This document shows, one piece after another, positions 1-9,025 of a stretch of DNA of 46,017 nt. The notes under the pieces are model-generated. The model was not told where the DNA came from, made no database searches, and saw nothing but the letters and a program-made list of their open reading frames with translations. The number at the start of each line of letters is the position of its first letter. Positions within the stretch are counted from its first letter, which is position 1. This DNA is from Deltaproteobacteria bacterium (GTDB lineage: Bacteria; Desulfobacterota; Desulfuromonadia; Desulfuromonadales; BM103), in contig JAGXHM010000056.1 in the NCBI GenBank assembly GCA_024636155.1, positions 1 through 46,017 on the forward strand, in the 5' to 3' direction. A program made the translations under genes and the position numbers.

Positions 1-174
1 CTCGGTCAGACCAAAGGTCGCCTGGCGAATGATCTTGCGCATACTGAATGGCCGGACCCGGTTCCACGGACAAACGGCATCACACAACCCGCACTGGTAA
101 CAGTACTTGAACGAGTCGCCACCCTGCTCTTTGATGACCTCGATTATTTCTTTTTCGGGGGCTACGGTCTCCAC
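1..174 (-). CDS. bamD: BamD-like iron-sulfur protein, N-terminal part
   Basis: Only the first 58 codons lie in the window; the gene continues past the left edge. The frame is open from a GTG at 174, preceded by an AGGACAGG ribosome-binding site, 26 bases after the bamC stop. The visible part holds a CYQCGLCDAVCPWN motif, a 4Fe-4S binding pattern seen in heterodisulfide-reductase-like (HdrD/CCG) electron-transfer proteins. In Geobacter the gene following bamB and bamC is bamD, an FeS protein thought to carry electrons to or from the class II benzoyl-CoA reductase. The order bamB-bamC-this gene supports the same identity. The name is an inference from order plus this short N-terminus. Confidence 0.75.
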   Translation of the reverse strand, partial: METVAPEKEIIEVIKEQGGDSFKYCYQCGLCDAVCPWNRVRPFSMRKIIRQATFGLTE

Positions 175-200
175 GATATCACCTGTCCTGTTTTTCCAAT

Positions 201-746
201 TTATCGTTTCAAGTTTTTGGAAATCTGCGCGACAATCTCAGCAACCTTCTCTATGCCGTGCCTGTCCACCAACGCTTCCAGACCCATCTCAACGACCTCC
301 GGCGCCCCTTCTTCTTCTTCCACTTCCACTTCTCTTTCTTCGTAGGAGAGTGCGTCAGCCAAGCACCACTTGACACATAAAGGCTCGTCTTCGCCTTCAC
401 ACATATCGCATCTCAGCGGCAGACCGGAATCGGGCTCTCTGAACTCGTCTCGGGACGGGCAGGAAGCCCTGCAGAAGGAACACTCGTCGTATTCCTTGCC
501 GTCTATCGTGTATTGGTGTCTACCGGAACATTCGGACATGGTGTATTCACCCGCATAAACCGGAACATAGACGTCTCTTAGTGGATCACGATTCACCCGA
601 ATACGAGATCTCGACGGATTATTGCTGCTATACTTCGGCATGGCATGAAAAGAGGAGCAGATAACCTCACAGGCCCGGCAACCGTTGCATTTATCAACGT
701 TTATCTTTAAGGTTTTAATGATTGTCGTTTTTTTTCCTTTACTCAC
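201..746 (-). CDS. bamC: BamC-like ferredoxin subunit of class II benzoyl-CoA reductase
   Basis: A 181-residue electron-transfer protein. A ferredoxin motif, CNGCRACEVIC (residues 20-30), is followed by further cysteine groups (CSFCRASC, then CDMC and CVKWC), enough for several 4Fe-4S clusters as in DmsB-like subunits. The C-terminal third is acidic, with a run of glutamates, and ends in a helix-like tail. It lies 17 bases after bamB and is probably cotranscribed. In Geobacter metallireducens BamC is the tightly bound FeS partner of BamB and supplies low-potential electrons for aromatic ring reduction. The size, cysteine layout and position all agree. Confidence 0.88.
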   Translation of the reverse strand: MSKGKKTTIIKTLKINVDKCNGCRACEVICSSFHAMPKYSSNNPSRSRIRVNRDPLRDVYVPVYAGEYTMSECSGRHQYTIDGKEYDECSFCRASCPSRDEFREPDSGLPLRCDMCEGEDEPLCVKWCLADALSYEEREVEVEEEEGAPEVVEMGLEALVDRHGIEKVAEIVAQISKNLKR

Positions 747-763
747 GGTTCACGCCCTCCACT

Positions 764-2767
764 CTAATTACTCTCTGTTTCCGTAGCAGCCTCGATAGAC
801 ACATCTTCACCATCGGTCAAGATCCCCCTCGCCAAGAAGTCTTCGCTCACATAATCCAAACCCAATTCATGCAAGGACTCTTGAGTCGGAATACCATCAC
901 TATTCCACCCCTTGAGTTTGTAGTAGGCATCCAGGAGTTGCTCTTCAAGTTCGGGGAACCTTTTCTTCCAATGGTTCTCCGGCGGCTTCTCATCTTTTCG
1001 CCGCATGCCTCTTCTTATGTTGAAGGCTCTCACTAAAGTCCGATAGCGCTTGGCCGCTTGCGTGAGCTTGTCTTTGTCCATATCAATCCCGGCCCCTGCC
1101 GAGATAAATTTTGGATAATTGTGGATATGATACGGAGGTTTTAACGGGAAGGATGATAATCCGGCACACTGGCCGAGGGCGTCATCAATGTAGTGCATCG
1201 TCTCTTGCCAATCGACAATATCACACGACATCTCAACGGTTGGGTAATAGGGATTTGAGTATTCTCCGCGAAATTCCCAGTCGAGCAAAATTTGCTTGAA
1301 CTTTTCATCAGGAACCTGGATCCAATCAGAGACAAAAGCCTCTCTCTCCTCTTTGGTCGCAAATGGTGCCTGAGGGAACTGCCCTTCAATCTGGGTAATG
1401 TTAAATTTTTCACCAGTCGCATACATAATGAAGTAAACCGGGTTCAGCATCGACAACTTCAGCGGCAACTGCTCGGTTTTCTTAATATTGTTATGGGCAT
1501 AAGCATCCGCGCCTTTACCAATCTCCTTGGCCGCCCAGTAGGTACCATTGGCCAGAACATCGCCGATGCCTTCGCGTCGGACAATTTTATCAAGCAGGTA
1601 GTAAAATCTGCCTTCGCTGTCCTCCGGCATTTCGGGAAAGTCTGCATCCGTCAAAATTCCGTTTTCCAACAGTTCAAGAGCAAAGGCCATCACTTGCGGG
1701 GCAGAGAAGCCATCGACTCCATACTCTGTGGCTTTCTGCGCAATGCTTAAACCAAAATCCAGGTCCGAAAACGCGCCCATGGTATAGGTCAGCTTGGTGA
1801 AGCATTTCATCATGTAGGTTGGCAGCCCTGGCATGGAAATGGTTGCCCCGCATTCCATCGGACAGTTAAAGCAACTGACCAGGCGCGTGCGGGCCTTTTC
1901 CATTGTCTCTTCCCACTCTTTGGCGATATCTTCGTTCCAGAAGTCTTTTCTGCGGACTCGGGAATTCCCCCACATGAAATTCTCGGTGTGCCACTTTTCG
2001 TCATGGACCTTCATCTCTTGCGGAGAGCCAAGCCCGGCCAAAATGGGCATGACCCCCGGGATCGGGTTGCCTTCCCGTTTCTTGATATATTCCAGAATCT
2101 CATTGCAAAGCCCCAGGTATTCTGCTGGCTGAGCAAGATTGATGTCCTTGGTGCCGCGTACAACGATTGCTTTGACTCCCTTGTCGCCCATAACCGCGCC
2201 GATCCCGCCGCGACTGGCACTCGATCTGCCCTGCTCAATGGACGCGTAATAGACCCGGTTTTCACCGGCCATGCCGATCGCAGCCACCTGGGCTTTTGGT
2301 TCTTTTAGCTCCTGCTTGATCAGTTCTGCGGTTTCAATCGCGCCTTTGCCGCGCAGATGAGAGGCGTCTCGTATCTCCACCTTGTCATCGTTGATCCACA
2401 GATAAACCAGGTCGGAGGATTTACCGCGCAGGATGACTTTGTCATAACCGGCATACTTCAATTCTGGGGCCCAAAATCCGCCCATCATCGAAAAGGCCAT
2501 CAGTTCAGACTGGGGAGAGATAGTGGAGACAATGGTCCGGTTACAACCGGTGGCCGGAGTGCCGCATAGAAGACCGGTACCAAAGATCAAAAGATTCTCA
2601 GGAGAAAAGGGCTTGGTTTCTGGAGGAACCCTGTCCCACAGGATTTTGGTGTTCGTCCCTAGCCCGCCGAGATAAAGTTCGGACTCTCTCGGGTCAGTGG
2701 CAACCTTCTCAATGTTTCCTCGAGTGAGGTCAATTTCTAAATTAATTCCGGTCTCTGCGTACCTCAT
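764..2767 (-). CDS. bamB: BamB, tungsten-containing class II benzoyl-CoA reductase catalytic subunit
   Basis: A 667-residue member of the aldehyde:ferredoxin oxidoreductase family. The 4Fe-4S ligands are C299-x2-C302-x3-C306 plus C534, the usual AOR spacing. The N-terminal segment beginning MRYAETG closely resembles the BamB proteins of benzoate-degrading Geobacter as I remember them. BamB binds a tungsten bis-pterin cofactor and, without ATP, reduces benzoyl-CoA to cyclohexa-1,5-diene-1-carbonyl-CoA. The start ATG at 2767 follows an AGGGG site. The downstream bamC and bamD genes and the nearby dch, had and oah homologues, which carry out the next three steps, strongly support this role over a general aldehyde oxidoreductase. 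Confidence 0.92.
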   Translation of the reverse strand: MRYAETGINLEIDLTRGNIEKVATDPRESELYLGGLGTNTKILWDRVPPETKPFSPENLLIFGTGLLCGTPATGCNRTIVSTISPQSELMAFSMMGGFWAPELKYAGYDKVILRGKSSDLVYLWINDDKVEIRDASHLRGKGAIETAELIKQELKEPKAQVAAIGMAGENRVYYASIEQGRSSASRGGIGAVMGDKGVKAIVVRGTKDINLAQPAEYLGLCNEILEYIKKREGNPIPGVMPILAGLGSPQEMKVHDEKWHTENFMWGNSRVRRKDFWNEDIAKEWEETMEKARTRLVSCFNCPMECGATISMPGLPTYMMKCFTKLTYTMGAFSDLDFGLSIAQKATEYGVDGFSAPQVMAFALELLENGILTDADFPEMPEDSEGRFYYLLDKIVRREGIGDVLANGTYWAAKEIGKGADAYAHNNIKKTEQLPLKLSMLNPVYFIMYATGEKFNITQIEGQFPQAPFATKEEREAFVSDWIQVPDEKFKQILLDWEFRGEYSNPYYPTVEMSCDIVDWQETMHYIDDALGQCAGLSSFPLKPPYHIHNYPKFISAGAGIDMDKDKLTQAAKRYRTLVRAFNIRRGMRRKDEKPPENHWKKRFPELEEQLLDAYYKLKGWNSDGIPTQESLHELGLDYVSEDFLARGILTDGEDVSIEAATETESN

Positions 2768-3045
2768 TCTCTTACCCCTTTTTGCAGTTGTTCTGGCTTT
2801 TCGCCGACCATTAACGTCATTTGAAGCCAGACAGCGGCACTTTGACAGGAAATCAAAATCGGTTAAATAGCCTGAACAATCTGCTCAGTCGACACAAAGT
2901 ATTAATTGTGCGTTAAATCTCCATCAAAATTTTACTTAATTGCTTTTGGGCTCATAATCAAAGAGGTTATTTCTAACATATTACAACCGCCACACTGTCT
3001 AGCACACGAGGAGTTTTCTCAGCAAACCTTTCAGTCTCTACAAAC
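2768..3045. other. Spacer between bamB and the MarR gene
   Basis: This 278-base AT-rich space lies between the MarR stop and the bamB start, both on the minus strand. It should hold the bamB promoter. I could not find a convincing -35/-10 pair or a sigma-54 (-24/-12) site, and I see no credible gene here. Confidence 0.5.
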
Positions 3046-3459
3046 TCATCCGTGTAAATCTCGTAAAAAACGCTTAAAAAGTAATTTTTCTTCAAGGGAA
3101 AAGTTACTTAGCAATTCATCGTTGGTGCGCTCAAGCGCCTTTGCCAGGTCAGCAGATATCAAACTTGCTTTTTCCGTCAGGTAGATTCTTGCAACCCGGG
3201 CATCTGCACTATCGACCTCGCGCCTGATCCAGCCAGCAGTAACCATGCGGTCTAGGACACCTGCCAGTGTAGCCGTATCAAGGATGAGGCGCCGACCAAC
3301 CTCGCCAACGGAAAGGCCCTCCGCATCGCGGAGAGAATCCAGCACGAGGGACTGAACGGGAGTCAGGCCAAATGCTTTGAGTTGTGCCTTTAACGTCCCC
3401 TGGGCATGCTGATGGGATTTGGCAATCATAAAGGCAATGCTGTCGCGAAAATCGATCAT
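3046..3459 (-). CDS. MarR-family transcriptional regulator
   Basis: A 137-residue protein with the MarR winged-helix layout: an N-terminal dimerisation helix, a helix-turn-helix at about residues 50-75 (LSVGEVGRRLILDTATLAGV), the wing with the conserved D-x-R sequence (DSADARVARIYLT), and a C-terminal helix. MarR proteins usually repress nearby genes and release DNA on binding an aromatic acid or its CoA ester. It lies directly upstream of bamB on the same strand, with its own sigma-70 promoter at 3481-3509, so it probably senses a benzoyl-CoA pathway intermediate. The ligand and targets are inferred from position only. Confidence 0.85.
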   Translation of the reverse strand: MIDFRDSIAFMIAKSHQHAQGTLKAQLKAFGLTPVQSLVLDSLRDAEGLSVGEVGRRLILDTATLAGVLDRMVTAGWIRREVDSADARVARIYLTEKASLISADLAKALERTNDELLSNFSLEEKLLFKRFLRDLHG

Positions 3460-3480
3460 CTCCTATATCCTCTAGTATGC

Positions 3481-3509
3481 AAGATAATATAATCGGCAAC
3501 AAGTGTCAA
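3481..3509 (-). promoter_or_regulatory. Putative sigma-70 promoter of the MarR gene
   Basis: Read on the minus strand, TTGACA (3509-3504) and TATCTT (3486-3481) are separated by exactly 17 bases, about 22 bases upstream of the MarR ATG. The AT-rich -10 area has weak dyad symmetry (TATC...GATA), which could be an autoregulatory operator. Confidence 0.6.
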
Positions 3510-3579
3510 TATAAATAGGAGGGAATGACTGCAACGGAACCAGAATCAATAGATAAGAAAGTAGCTGTTGCTCACTTCT

Positions 3580-4452
3580 TCATCTTGCCCTTGGATATGT
3601 TAAGCCAAGAAACCGACGCGGATTTTCAGAAAAGACCTTGCTCTCAATCTCCTTCGGAAGCTTCAATGATCTCACCAGTTCAATGTAATCAAGGACAATC
3701 TGTGGCTGATAGATAAGTGCGTCTGAGCCAAAACAGACTTGATCCTGGTAATGGCTGATAAAGTCACAGTAGCTTTCAGGGTTGCTTTGAATATGCGGCA
3801 GCATGTAGGCAAGGTCAGTGCAGGCATTGGGATAACGATCGAGAATTTGGCGGAAAGCTTTCCGACCGATACCGAAATGGGGGAAGTTGATCCTCAAGCG
3901 GGGGAAGTCATCGAGAATGGCCTTCATCACATCGCCGTAGCGGTTAGCATCCATATGATACAGAACCGGCAGTTCGTTGGCCTCGGCAAAGGCGAAGATC
4001 TGCCATTCGCGTTGATGATATTGTTCAAGACTGATGTCGAAAACGTCTGGGATACTGGCGAGACCCAAATCATTGCCTTCATCAGCCAGGTAGAGGCCCT
4101 TGATCCCCCGGAAGCCGCGGGTGACATAGTCTTGAAGAAGGCTGGGCGTGTCTCCAAACATACAACGCGTATCAAGCATGGGAAAGAGCATTTCACCGTT
4201 CTCACGGGTAAAGTGCAGAAGATCATCGGCCTCGTAAAAGAGCGGATTACCCCGATTATCAAAGCCCTCAGGAATCAGTTTCCAGATATCCTGACTATTG
4301 AAATGGGTATTAACCAGCCCCATGACAGCCATGTGACGAACACCGGCATTGCGCAATTTGGCGAGCCCTGACGAAACCAGATCGAATTGCTCCATCCCGG
4401 CAAAGCAGTGACAATGAACATCAATAATTTCCTGCCCGCCTGAATCTTCCAA
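3580..4452 (-). CDS. Amidohydrolase-2 family metal-dependent hydrolase
   Basis: A roughly 290-residue TIM-barrel protein of the amidohydrolase_2 group (ACMSD and gamma-resorcylate decarboxylase relatives). Visible metal or active-site motifs are DVHCHC near the N-terminus (H-x-H), LYHMD, NFPHFG and a late CFGSDA (Asp). Family members hydrolyse or decarboxylate aromatic and cyclic acids. The start appears to be TTG at 4452, immediately after the TGA of the dienoyl-CoA hydratase gene and in the same frame, so it is probably translated by reinitiation. It sits at the end of the ring-cleavage operon, but no step of the known benzoyl-CoA pathway needs such an enzyme. Its substrate is unknown. Confidence 0.8.
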   Translation of the reverse strand: MEDSGGQEIIDVHCHCFAGMEQFDLVSSGLAKLRNAGVRHMAVMGLVNTHFNSQDIWKLIPEGFDNRGNPLFYEADDLLHFTRENGEMLFPMLDTRCMFGDTPSLLQDYVTRGFRGIKGLYLADEGNDLGLASIPDVFDISLEQYHQREWQIFAFAEANELPVLYHMDANRYGDVMKAILDDFPRLRINFPHFGIGRKAFRQILDRYPNACTDLAYMLPHIQSNPESYCDFISHYQDQVCFGSDALIYQPQIVLDYIELVRSLKLPKEIESKVFSENPRRFLGLTYPRAR

Positions 4453-5223
4453 TCAGCAATTCTCCCACTTGGCAGGTCGTTTCTCGAGAAAAGCCGTCAG
4501 ACCTTCTACGGCATCGTGGGATTCCATCAACTGCGACAGGTAGAGTGTCTCTACTCGTTCCAGTTTGGCAATAACCCGCTGCCGATACTCGTCCCGCGCA
4601 GCCAAGACAGCAAAACGCAGGGTACTGGCACTGCTTGATGCCAGATGTTTATCGAAATACGCCAGAGCGTCTGCTTCCGGATCTTCATTGACACTGTCGA
4701 CCAACCCTGAAGAGAGAGCCTCCTCGGCGCCCATACTACGTCCCGACAACAGCAGATCTTCTGCTTTAGCTTGACCAATTCGCTCAGGAAGCAGACAACT
4801 GGCTGCTGGAGCGAAGACAGCCAGCTTGATTTCAGGCTGGCCGAGTTTGGCATCCGTTGCTGCAAAGAGCATGCTGCCAGCCGCAGCAACTTCCAATCCA
4901 CCACCTAAACATTGACCTTTAATTGCCACCAGTAACGGCAGTGGAAAATTGATCATAGTTCGGACTAAAGCATGCAGTGCTTTAAGCATGTCGTCACAAC
5001 TGCCAGGAAGATGTTCTTCGACACTGGCACCAAAGCTGAAATGTGGTCCTTCATGATCAAGCAGCACTGCGCGCAGCTCTTTGGTTTCGCGGTACTCAGC
5101 TAGTGCAGCATCAAGAGCAGCTATCATGGCAGCATCAACGATGTTGGCTTTGGGACGCGCCAGACGCAAACGCAGGAGAGTCCCGTCACGATCGAGCCAG
5201 ACTTTCAATGGACGATCACTCAT
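4453..5223 (-). CDS. bamR: Cyclohexa-1,5-diene-1-carbonyl-CoA hydratase (Dch)
   Basis: A 256-residue crotonase-fold protein. Dch adds water to cyclohexa-1,5-diene-1-carbonyl-CoA to give 6-hydroxycyclohex-1-ene-1-carbonyl-CoA, the first step after ring reduction. The oxyanion-hole segment KGQCLGGGLEVAAA is present, and the length matches Dch. I chose the ATG at 5223, which overlaps the bamA stop as ATGA; a longer open frame reaches 5268 but lies inside bamA. It lies next to genes for the following two enzymes (oah and had). The identification rests on size and this very characteristic context; a generic enoyl-CoA hydratase is the alternative. Confidence 0.85.
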   Translation of the reverse strand: MSDRPLKVWLDRDGTLLRLRLARPKANIVDAAMIAALDAALAEYRETKELRAVLLDHEGPHFSFGASVEEHLPGSCDDMLKALHALVRTMINFPLPLLVAIKGQCLGGGLEVAAAGSMLFAATDAKLGQPEIKLAVFAPAASCLLPERIGQAKAEDLLLSGRSMGAEEALSSGLVDSVNEDPEADALAYFDKHLASSSASTLRFAVLAARDEYRQRVIAKLERVETLYLSQLMESHDAVEGLTAFLEKRPAKWENC

Positions 5224-6365
5224 TGTTTTGCCCCCGGCATCAGGCTTTCGATCAACTCTACGGTCCATGGGACCCCTTTGGCCAGTCCCTGACGCAGTTT
5301 GACGAAATCAATTTCCCGGCCAGTCTCCTTGTTGCCTTCGTTGAAAGCACGGAAGCCGGTGCGGGCTTCGTTCATCATGTTGAGCGCCAGCCAGGCGCGA
5401 GAATTTTCCTTATTGTTATTCCAGGCTTGAAGCTTGGGCTTGCGCAATTCTTCAAGGCTCTTGACCATGCACTCGGGGAAGGTCTCGATCAGCTTGGCAC
5501 AGAGCTCTTCGACTTTTTCGTCGAGCATACTGAGATCGACTTCACCGGTTTTGATCAGCTCACGGCCTTCCTTGAAGGCACTGCCAGTGCGGAATTCACC
5601 GAGAATAATCCGGCCATACTCGTCAAGCATCTGATCAGTGACCACGGTCGGATTAGCAACAAACTTGCCATCAATCTTCAGAGCAGGAACCACATCAGCA
5701 ATAATCCCGAGACGTGCAGCTTTATGGGCCGAGAAGGGTTCGCAGAGGGTGCCGGAGACCATCGCCTGCTCACAGCCGATCATCACCGGCAGAAAATCAG
5801 TCGCACCGCCAATTGCAGCCGAGCCGTGCTTGGGACCGGCCTGACCGAAGATGGCGAGATCATGGGAAAGAGTGAAGTCACATGCCATACCGATTTCCTG
5901 ACCGCCGCCGATACGCATGCCGTTGACCCGGCAGACGACCGGCTTATCGCAGCCGAGGATCGCCGAGACCATATCGTTAAAGAGGCGTATGTACTGGCGA
6001 TATTCCTGTGGGTTGCCAGCATAGTATTCAGCGTACTCCTTGGTGTTGCCTCCAGTACAGAAAGCCTTTTCGCCAACGGCTGTAAAGACCACGGCATTGA
6101 CTTCACGATCGGCTGAAGCGCGACGGAAAGCAAGGATCGTGGCCTTAACCATGTTAGTCGTGTAGGAGTTGAACTGTTTGGGATTGTTAAAGATGATCCA
6201 GGCATTGTAGAGACCTTCGGCGACGGAGCCGTCGCGCCGCTTGGCCGGACGCTTTTCATACTGAACCATGCCGTCACAGAGGCTTTCGACATCCGTATCG
6301 ATCAGGTTGTGATCAATAAGGTGGGCAGGTGCGGTTGCTTTAATAATCTGGTCGGTTGTCGCCAT
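5220..6365 (-). CDS. bamA: 6-oxocyclohex-1-ene-1-carbonyl-CoA hydrolase (Oah/BamA)
   Basis: A 381-residue ring-opening hydrolase of the crotonase superfamily, longer than ordinary enoyl-CoA hydratases, as expected for BamA. It hydrolyses the cyclic 6-oxo compound to 3-hydroxypimelyl-CoA, and the gene is widely used as a marker of anaerobic aromatic degradation. Diagnostic stretches are NAWIIFNNPKQFNSYTT near residue 54, AFCTGGNTKEYAEYYAG at about 101-117, and the oxyanion segment NGMRIGGGQEIGMACD at about 148-163. A strong AGGAGG site (6378-6373) precedes the ATG. It overlaps dch by 4 bases. It follows had after a 227-base space containing repeats, so it may also have its own promoter. Confidence 0.96.
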   Translation of the reverse strand: MATTDQIIKATAPAHLIDHNLIDTDVESLCDGMVQYEKRPAKRRDGSVAEGLYNAWIIFNNPKQFNSYTTNMVKATILAFRRASADREVNAVVFTAVGEKAFCTGGNTKEYAEYYAGNPQEYRQYIRLFNDMVSAILGCDKPVVCRVNGMRIGGGQEIGMACDFTLSHDLAIFGQAGPKHGSAAIGGATDFLPVMIGCEQAMVSGTLCEPFSAHKAARLGIIADVVPALKIDGKFVANPTVVTDQMLDEYGRIILGEFRTGSAFKEGRELIKTGEVDLSMLDEKVEELCAKLIETFPECMVKSLEELRKPKLQAWNNNKENSRAWLALNMMNEARTGFRAFNEGNKETGREIDFVKLRQGLAKGVPWTVELIESLMPGAKQ

Positions 6366-6391
6366 GGATGAACCTCCTGTGCAGTCTAAAA

Positions 6392-6419
6392 GTTAAAAGT
6401 TAAAAGTTAAAAGTTAAAA
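6392..6419. repeat. Four tandem 7-bp repeats (GTTAAAA)
   Basis: Four perfect direct copies of GTTAAAA lie 27 bases upstream of the bamA start codon, just before the longer palindromic element. They are probably a by-product of slippage; an effect on the spacing of the bamA leader is possible but not shown. Confidence 0.8.
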
Positions 6420-6423
6420 GGCT

Positions 6424-6566
6424 CAAGCGAAACACAAAGACACAAAGTTATAAAGAAAGACGCAATGTTTATGCTTTACCAATAAAGCAGTTTAGCTTTC
6501 TTTGTGCCTTTCCCGGTATTCCTTTGCGTCTTGAGTGAGCGCCAGCGAACGGGCGTTACGCTTTAG
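6424..6566. repeat. Long imperfect palindrome, copy A
   Basis: This intergenic element between had and bamA begins with AAGCGAAACACAAAGACACAAAG. Its second half (CTTTCTTTGTGCC, CCTTTGCGTCTTGAGTGAGCGCC) is roughly the reverse complement of the first. It ends AGCGAACGGGCGTTACGCTTTAG. The ending and the palindromic layout recur at 22033-22172, and a looser relative lies at 13274-13438. No protein is encoded. Confidence 0.7.
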
Positions 6567-6592
6567 ATGTTTACAAGACACCGATAAAAAAA

Positions 6593-7663
6593 TCAAACAT
6601 CTGGAACCAGGATGGCACGACGTGACATCTTTTGCTGATGCACGTCATCAAAAACATTGTTAATCTCATGAAGAGGTTTCTGCTCAACGAAGGCCTTGAG
6701 ATTGATTTTACCGTCCAATACCAGATCAAGAGCTGCCGGATAATGCTCAGGCAGACAACCCCAGTTGCCCAATGCGCGGGCATGAAAAGCCATCAGGTTG
6801 GAGAGGCGGATATCCACCTTATCCATAGTGAAGCCAACCACACTTAAAGTGGCTCCGTGCACCATCAGGCCGTAGGCTGACTCCTGCCCTGGCTTACTGC
6901 CGGAGCATTCGAAGATAAACCATTCGGTTCTCGGCAGGCCATTCTCTTTGGCGAAAGCGCTGATCGCTATTTTCAGATCACGACCACTGAGCTCGCGCGC
7001 GTTGAAAGTGATCGCTGCACCATGTTCAGCGATGACGTCCAGTTTGCCCTGATCGATATCAATGGCAACGACTGTTGCACCAAAGGCCTTGGCCATCTGC
7101 ACGCAATAACCGCCGACACCACCGACACCAACGACAATCGCCAGACTCCCTTCTGTCACGCCTGCCTGATTGACCGCCTGATAGGGGGTGGTGACTGCGT
7201 CGGCCACGACTGAAACATCAGCGAGCTCCAGACCAGCCGCTGCCAGACGCTCTTCATCGACCGGACAGAGTCCCCGGATCGGTACTACGATATGGCTGGC
7301 AAAACCACCCTGAATATCGTTGCCCGGCATCTTCTGGCTGCGGCAGATGGTGCCCTTGCCTCGCTTGCACAGATCGCACTCGCCGCAGGGAATCACCGCC
7401 GAGATGATCACTGCCTTGTTCAGCCACTCATCAGCACCCTCACCTGCGGCTACCACGCGGCCGCTGATTTCATGCCCCAGAGCGAGCGGCAGCTCCGAAT
7501 TGGTGCGGACGCCATCGTAATAGAAGCCCAGATCGGTATGGCAGACCCCGCATCCGGCGACCTCGACAACCACCTCGTTCGCCTTCGGTTGAGGGACAAA
7601 CTCCTGACGGGTCAGCGGCTCACCTACACCGTTCATCATCCAACGATAAGCACTTGGGGACAT
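6593..7663 (-). CDS. bamQ: 6-hydroxycyclohex-1-ene-1-carbonyl-CoA dehydrogenase (Had)
   Basis: A 356-residue zinc-dependent medium-chain alcohol dehydrogenase. It shows a catalytic-zinc region with C38 and H64-E65 (GHE), four structural-zinc cysteines C93, C96, C99 and C107, and a Rossmann glycine motif GVGGVGG at 179-185. In the benzoyl-CoA pathway this enzyme oxidises the 6-hydroxy ring compound to 6-oxocyclohex-1-ene-1-carbonyl-CoA with NAD. Its position beside oah and dch gives the specificity; without that context it would be a plain zinc alcohol dehydrogenase. An AGGAG site precedes the ATG. Confidence 0.93.
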   Translation of the reverse strand: MSPSAYRWMMNGVGEPLTRQEFVPQPKANEVVVEVAGCGVCHTDLGFYYDGVRTNSELPLALGHEISGRVVAAGEGADEWLNKAVIISAVIPCGECDLCKRGKGTICRSQKMPGNDIQGGFASHIVVPIRGLCPVDEERLAAAGLELADVSVVADAVTTPYQAVNQAGVTEGSLAIVVGVGGVGGYCVQMAKAFGATVVAIDIDQGKLDVIAEHGAAITFNARELSGRDLKIAISAFAKENGLPRTEWFIFECSGSKPGQESAYGLMVHGATLSVVGFTMDKVDIRLSNLMAFHARALGNWGCLPEHYPAALDLVLDGKINLKAFVEQKPLHEINNVFDDVHQQKMSRRAILVPDV

Positions 7664-7750
7664 AGCCTTTTCTCCTGTGAATCGATCCTTATAAGTTCTT
7701 GATGCAGACGTCGTCGATGGCCGTTATTCTACTTCGGCCAGAACCAAGTT

Positions 7751-9016
7751 TCAGCAAGCCTCCACAACCATGGCAATTCCCTGCCCGCCGCCGATACAGG
7801 CGGAGGCGATTCCCAATTGTTTGTTGTCGCGATGCAACGTTTTCAGACAGGTCAGAGCTAGACGCACACCGGTCGCACCCAGAGGATGGCCGATGGCGAT
7901 GGCACCTCCGTTGATATTGAGTTTCTCTTCATCAAGTTTTAGTGCCCTGGCAACCGCCAGGCACTGTGCTGAAAAAGCCTCATTAATTTCAAAGCGGTCA
8001 ATGTTTTTAGTGGTCAGCCCCATCTGTGTAAGGAGAAGATTAATGGCCGGGACCGGCCCGATTCCCATAACTTCAGGAAGCACACCTGTTGAAGCAAAAC
8101 CACGAATCTTGCCTAATGGCTTCAGACCGTTGGCACGGACATATTCACCGGAAGCAATCATCAGTGCAGCCGCACCATCGACGATGCCCGATGCGCTGCC
8201 AGCAGTGGTTGGGCCCTCTTTGCTGAATACGAAGGGCAGCTTGGCCAGCTGTTCCATCGTGACCTGCCGAGGATGCTCATCAGCAGCAATACCATCGCGA
8301 CCGTTGCAGCGATACTTGCGTGGCTTGAGATTTTCAATCTCCAAAACACCCTTGGCGGCTATCGGCGTGATCTCTCCTTGGAAAAAATTGGCCTCATGTG
8401 CCATTGCGTAGCGTTTTTGACTACGCATGGCAAAAGCGTCAACCTCTTCCCGTGAGAGAGAGAACTCTCTGGCAAGGTTATCAGCAGTAAAGCCCATGGG
8501 TACCGCGGCAGTATCATTCAGAGCCTCCCAGAGCACATCAATAAATTCAGGACGCCCCAGCTGAAAACCTTGACGGGCGGCATATGAGGCGAGCGGGAAT
8601 CGACTCATTGTATCAGTACCGCAACCGAGAACAAGATTGGCCTTACCGAGGGCAATCTGCTCTGCAGCCTGCCCTAACAGTTCCACACCGGAACCGCAAA
8701 TTCGCTGGGTCAAGAGTGCGGTGCTTTCGATCGGTGCACCGCTATAAAGGGCAATATGACGTGGCAGAAAGAAGCTGTCGGCGCTGGCCTGTCCAATGTT
8801 GGCAACAATAGTCTGATCGATATCGCTGGCCGGGACTCCAGAGGCTTCAATCGCGGCACGACTGGCAATAATCCCCAAATCGGTCGGTGAAACCGTCGAA
8901 AGGCCGCCGGTATATTTGCCGAACGGGGTGCGTTTTCCATCAATCAGATAGATATCCTCAAAAAGGGCACCGTTACCAACCTGTTTATCGTGAAACCCCA
9001 CTACGCTTGCTTTCAT
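7751..9016 (-). CDS. Acetyl-CoA acyltransferase (thiolase)
   Basis: A 421-residue thiolase. The nucleophile is C107 in RICGSG, with EINEAFS, GHPLGATG (H377) and SACIGGGQG (C407) completing the active site. It cleaves 3-oxoacyl-CoA, here most likely 3-oxopimelyl-CoA, to glutaryl-CoA and acetyl-CoA after ring opening. It follows the dehydrogenase/hydratase fusion by 9 bases and precedes had, matching the gene called bamN in Geobacter benzoate clusters. The N-terminal extension of about 20 residues is slightly longer than in most thiolases, so a later start is possible. Confidence 0.93.
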   Translation of the reverse strand: MKASVVGFHDKQVGNGALFEDIYLIDGKRTPFGKYTGGLSTVSPTDLGIIASRAAIEASGVPASDIDQTIVANIGQASADSFFLPRHIALYSGAPIESTALLTQRICGSGVELLGQAAEQIALGKANLVLGCGTDTMSRFPLASYAARQGFQLGRPEFIDVLWEALNDTAAVPMGFTADNLAREFSLSREEVDAFAMRSQKRYAMAHEANFFQGEITPIAAKGVLEIENLKPRKYRCNGRDGIAADEHPRQVTMEQLAKLPFVFSKEGPTTAGSASGIVDGAAALMIASGEYVRANGLKPLGKIRGFASTGVLPEVMGIGPVPAINLLLTQMGLTTKNIDRFEINEAFSAQCLAVARALKLDEEKLNINGGAIAIGHPLGATGVRLALTCLKTLHRDNKQLGIASACIGGGQGIAMVVEAC

Positions 9017-9025
9017 AATAACTCC

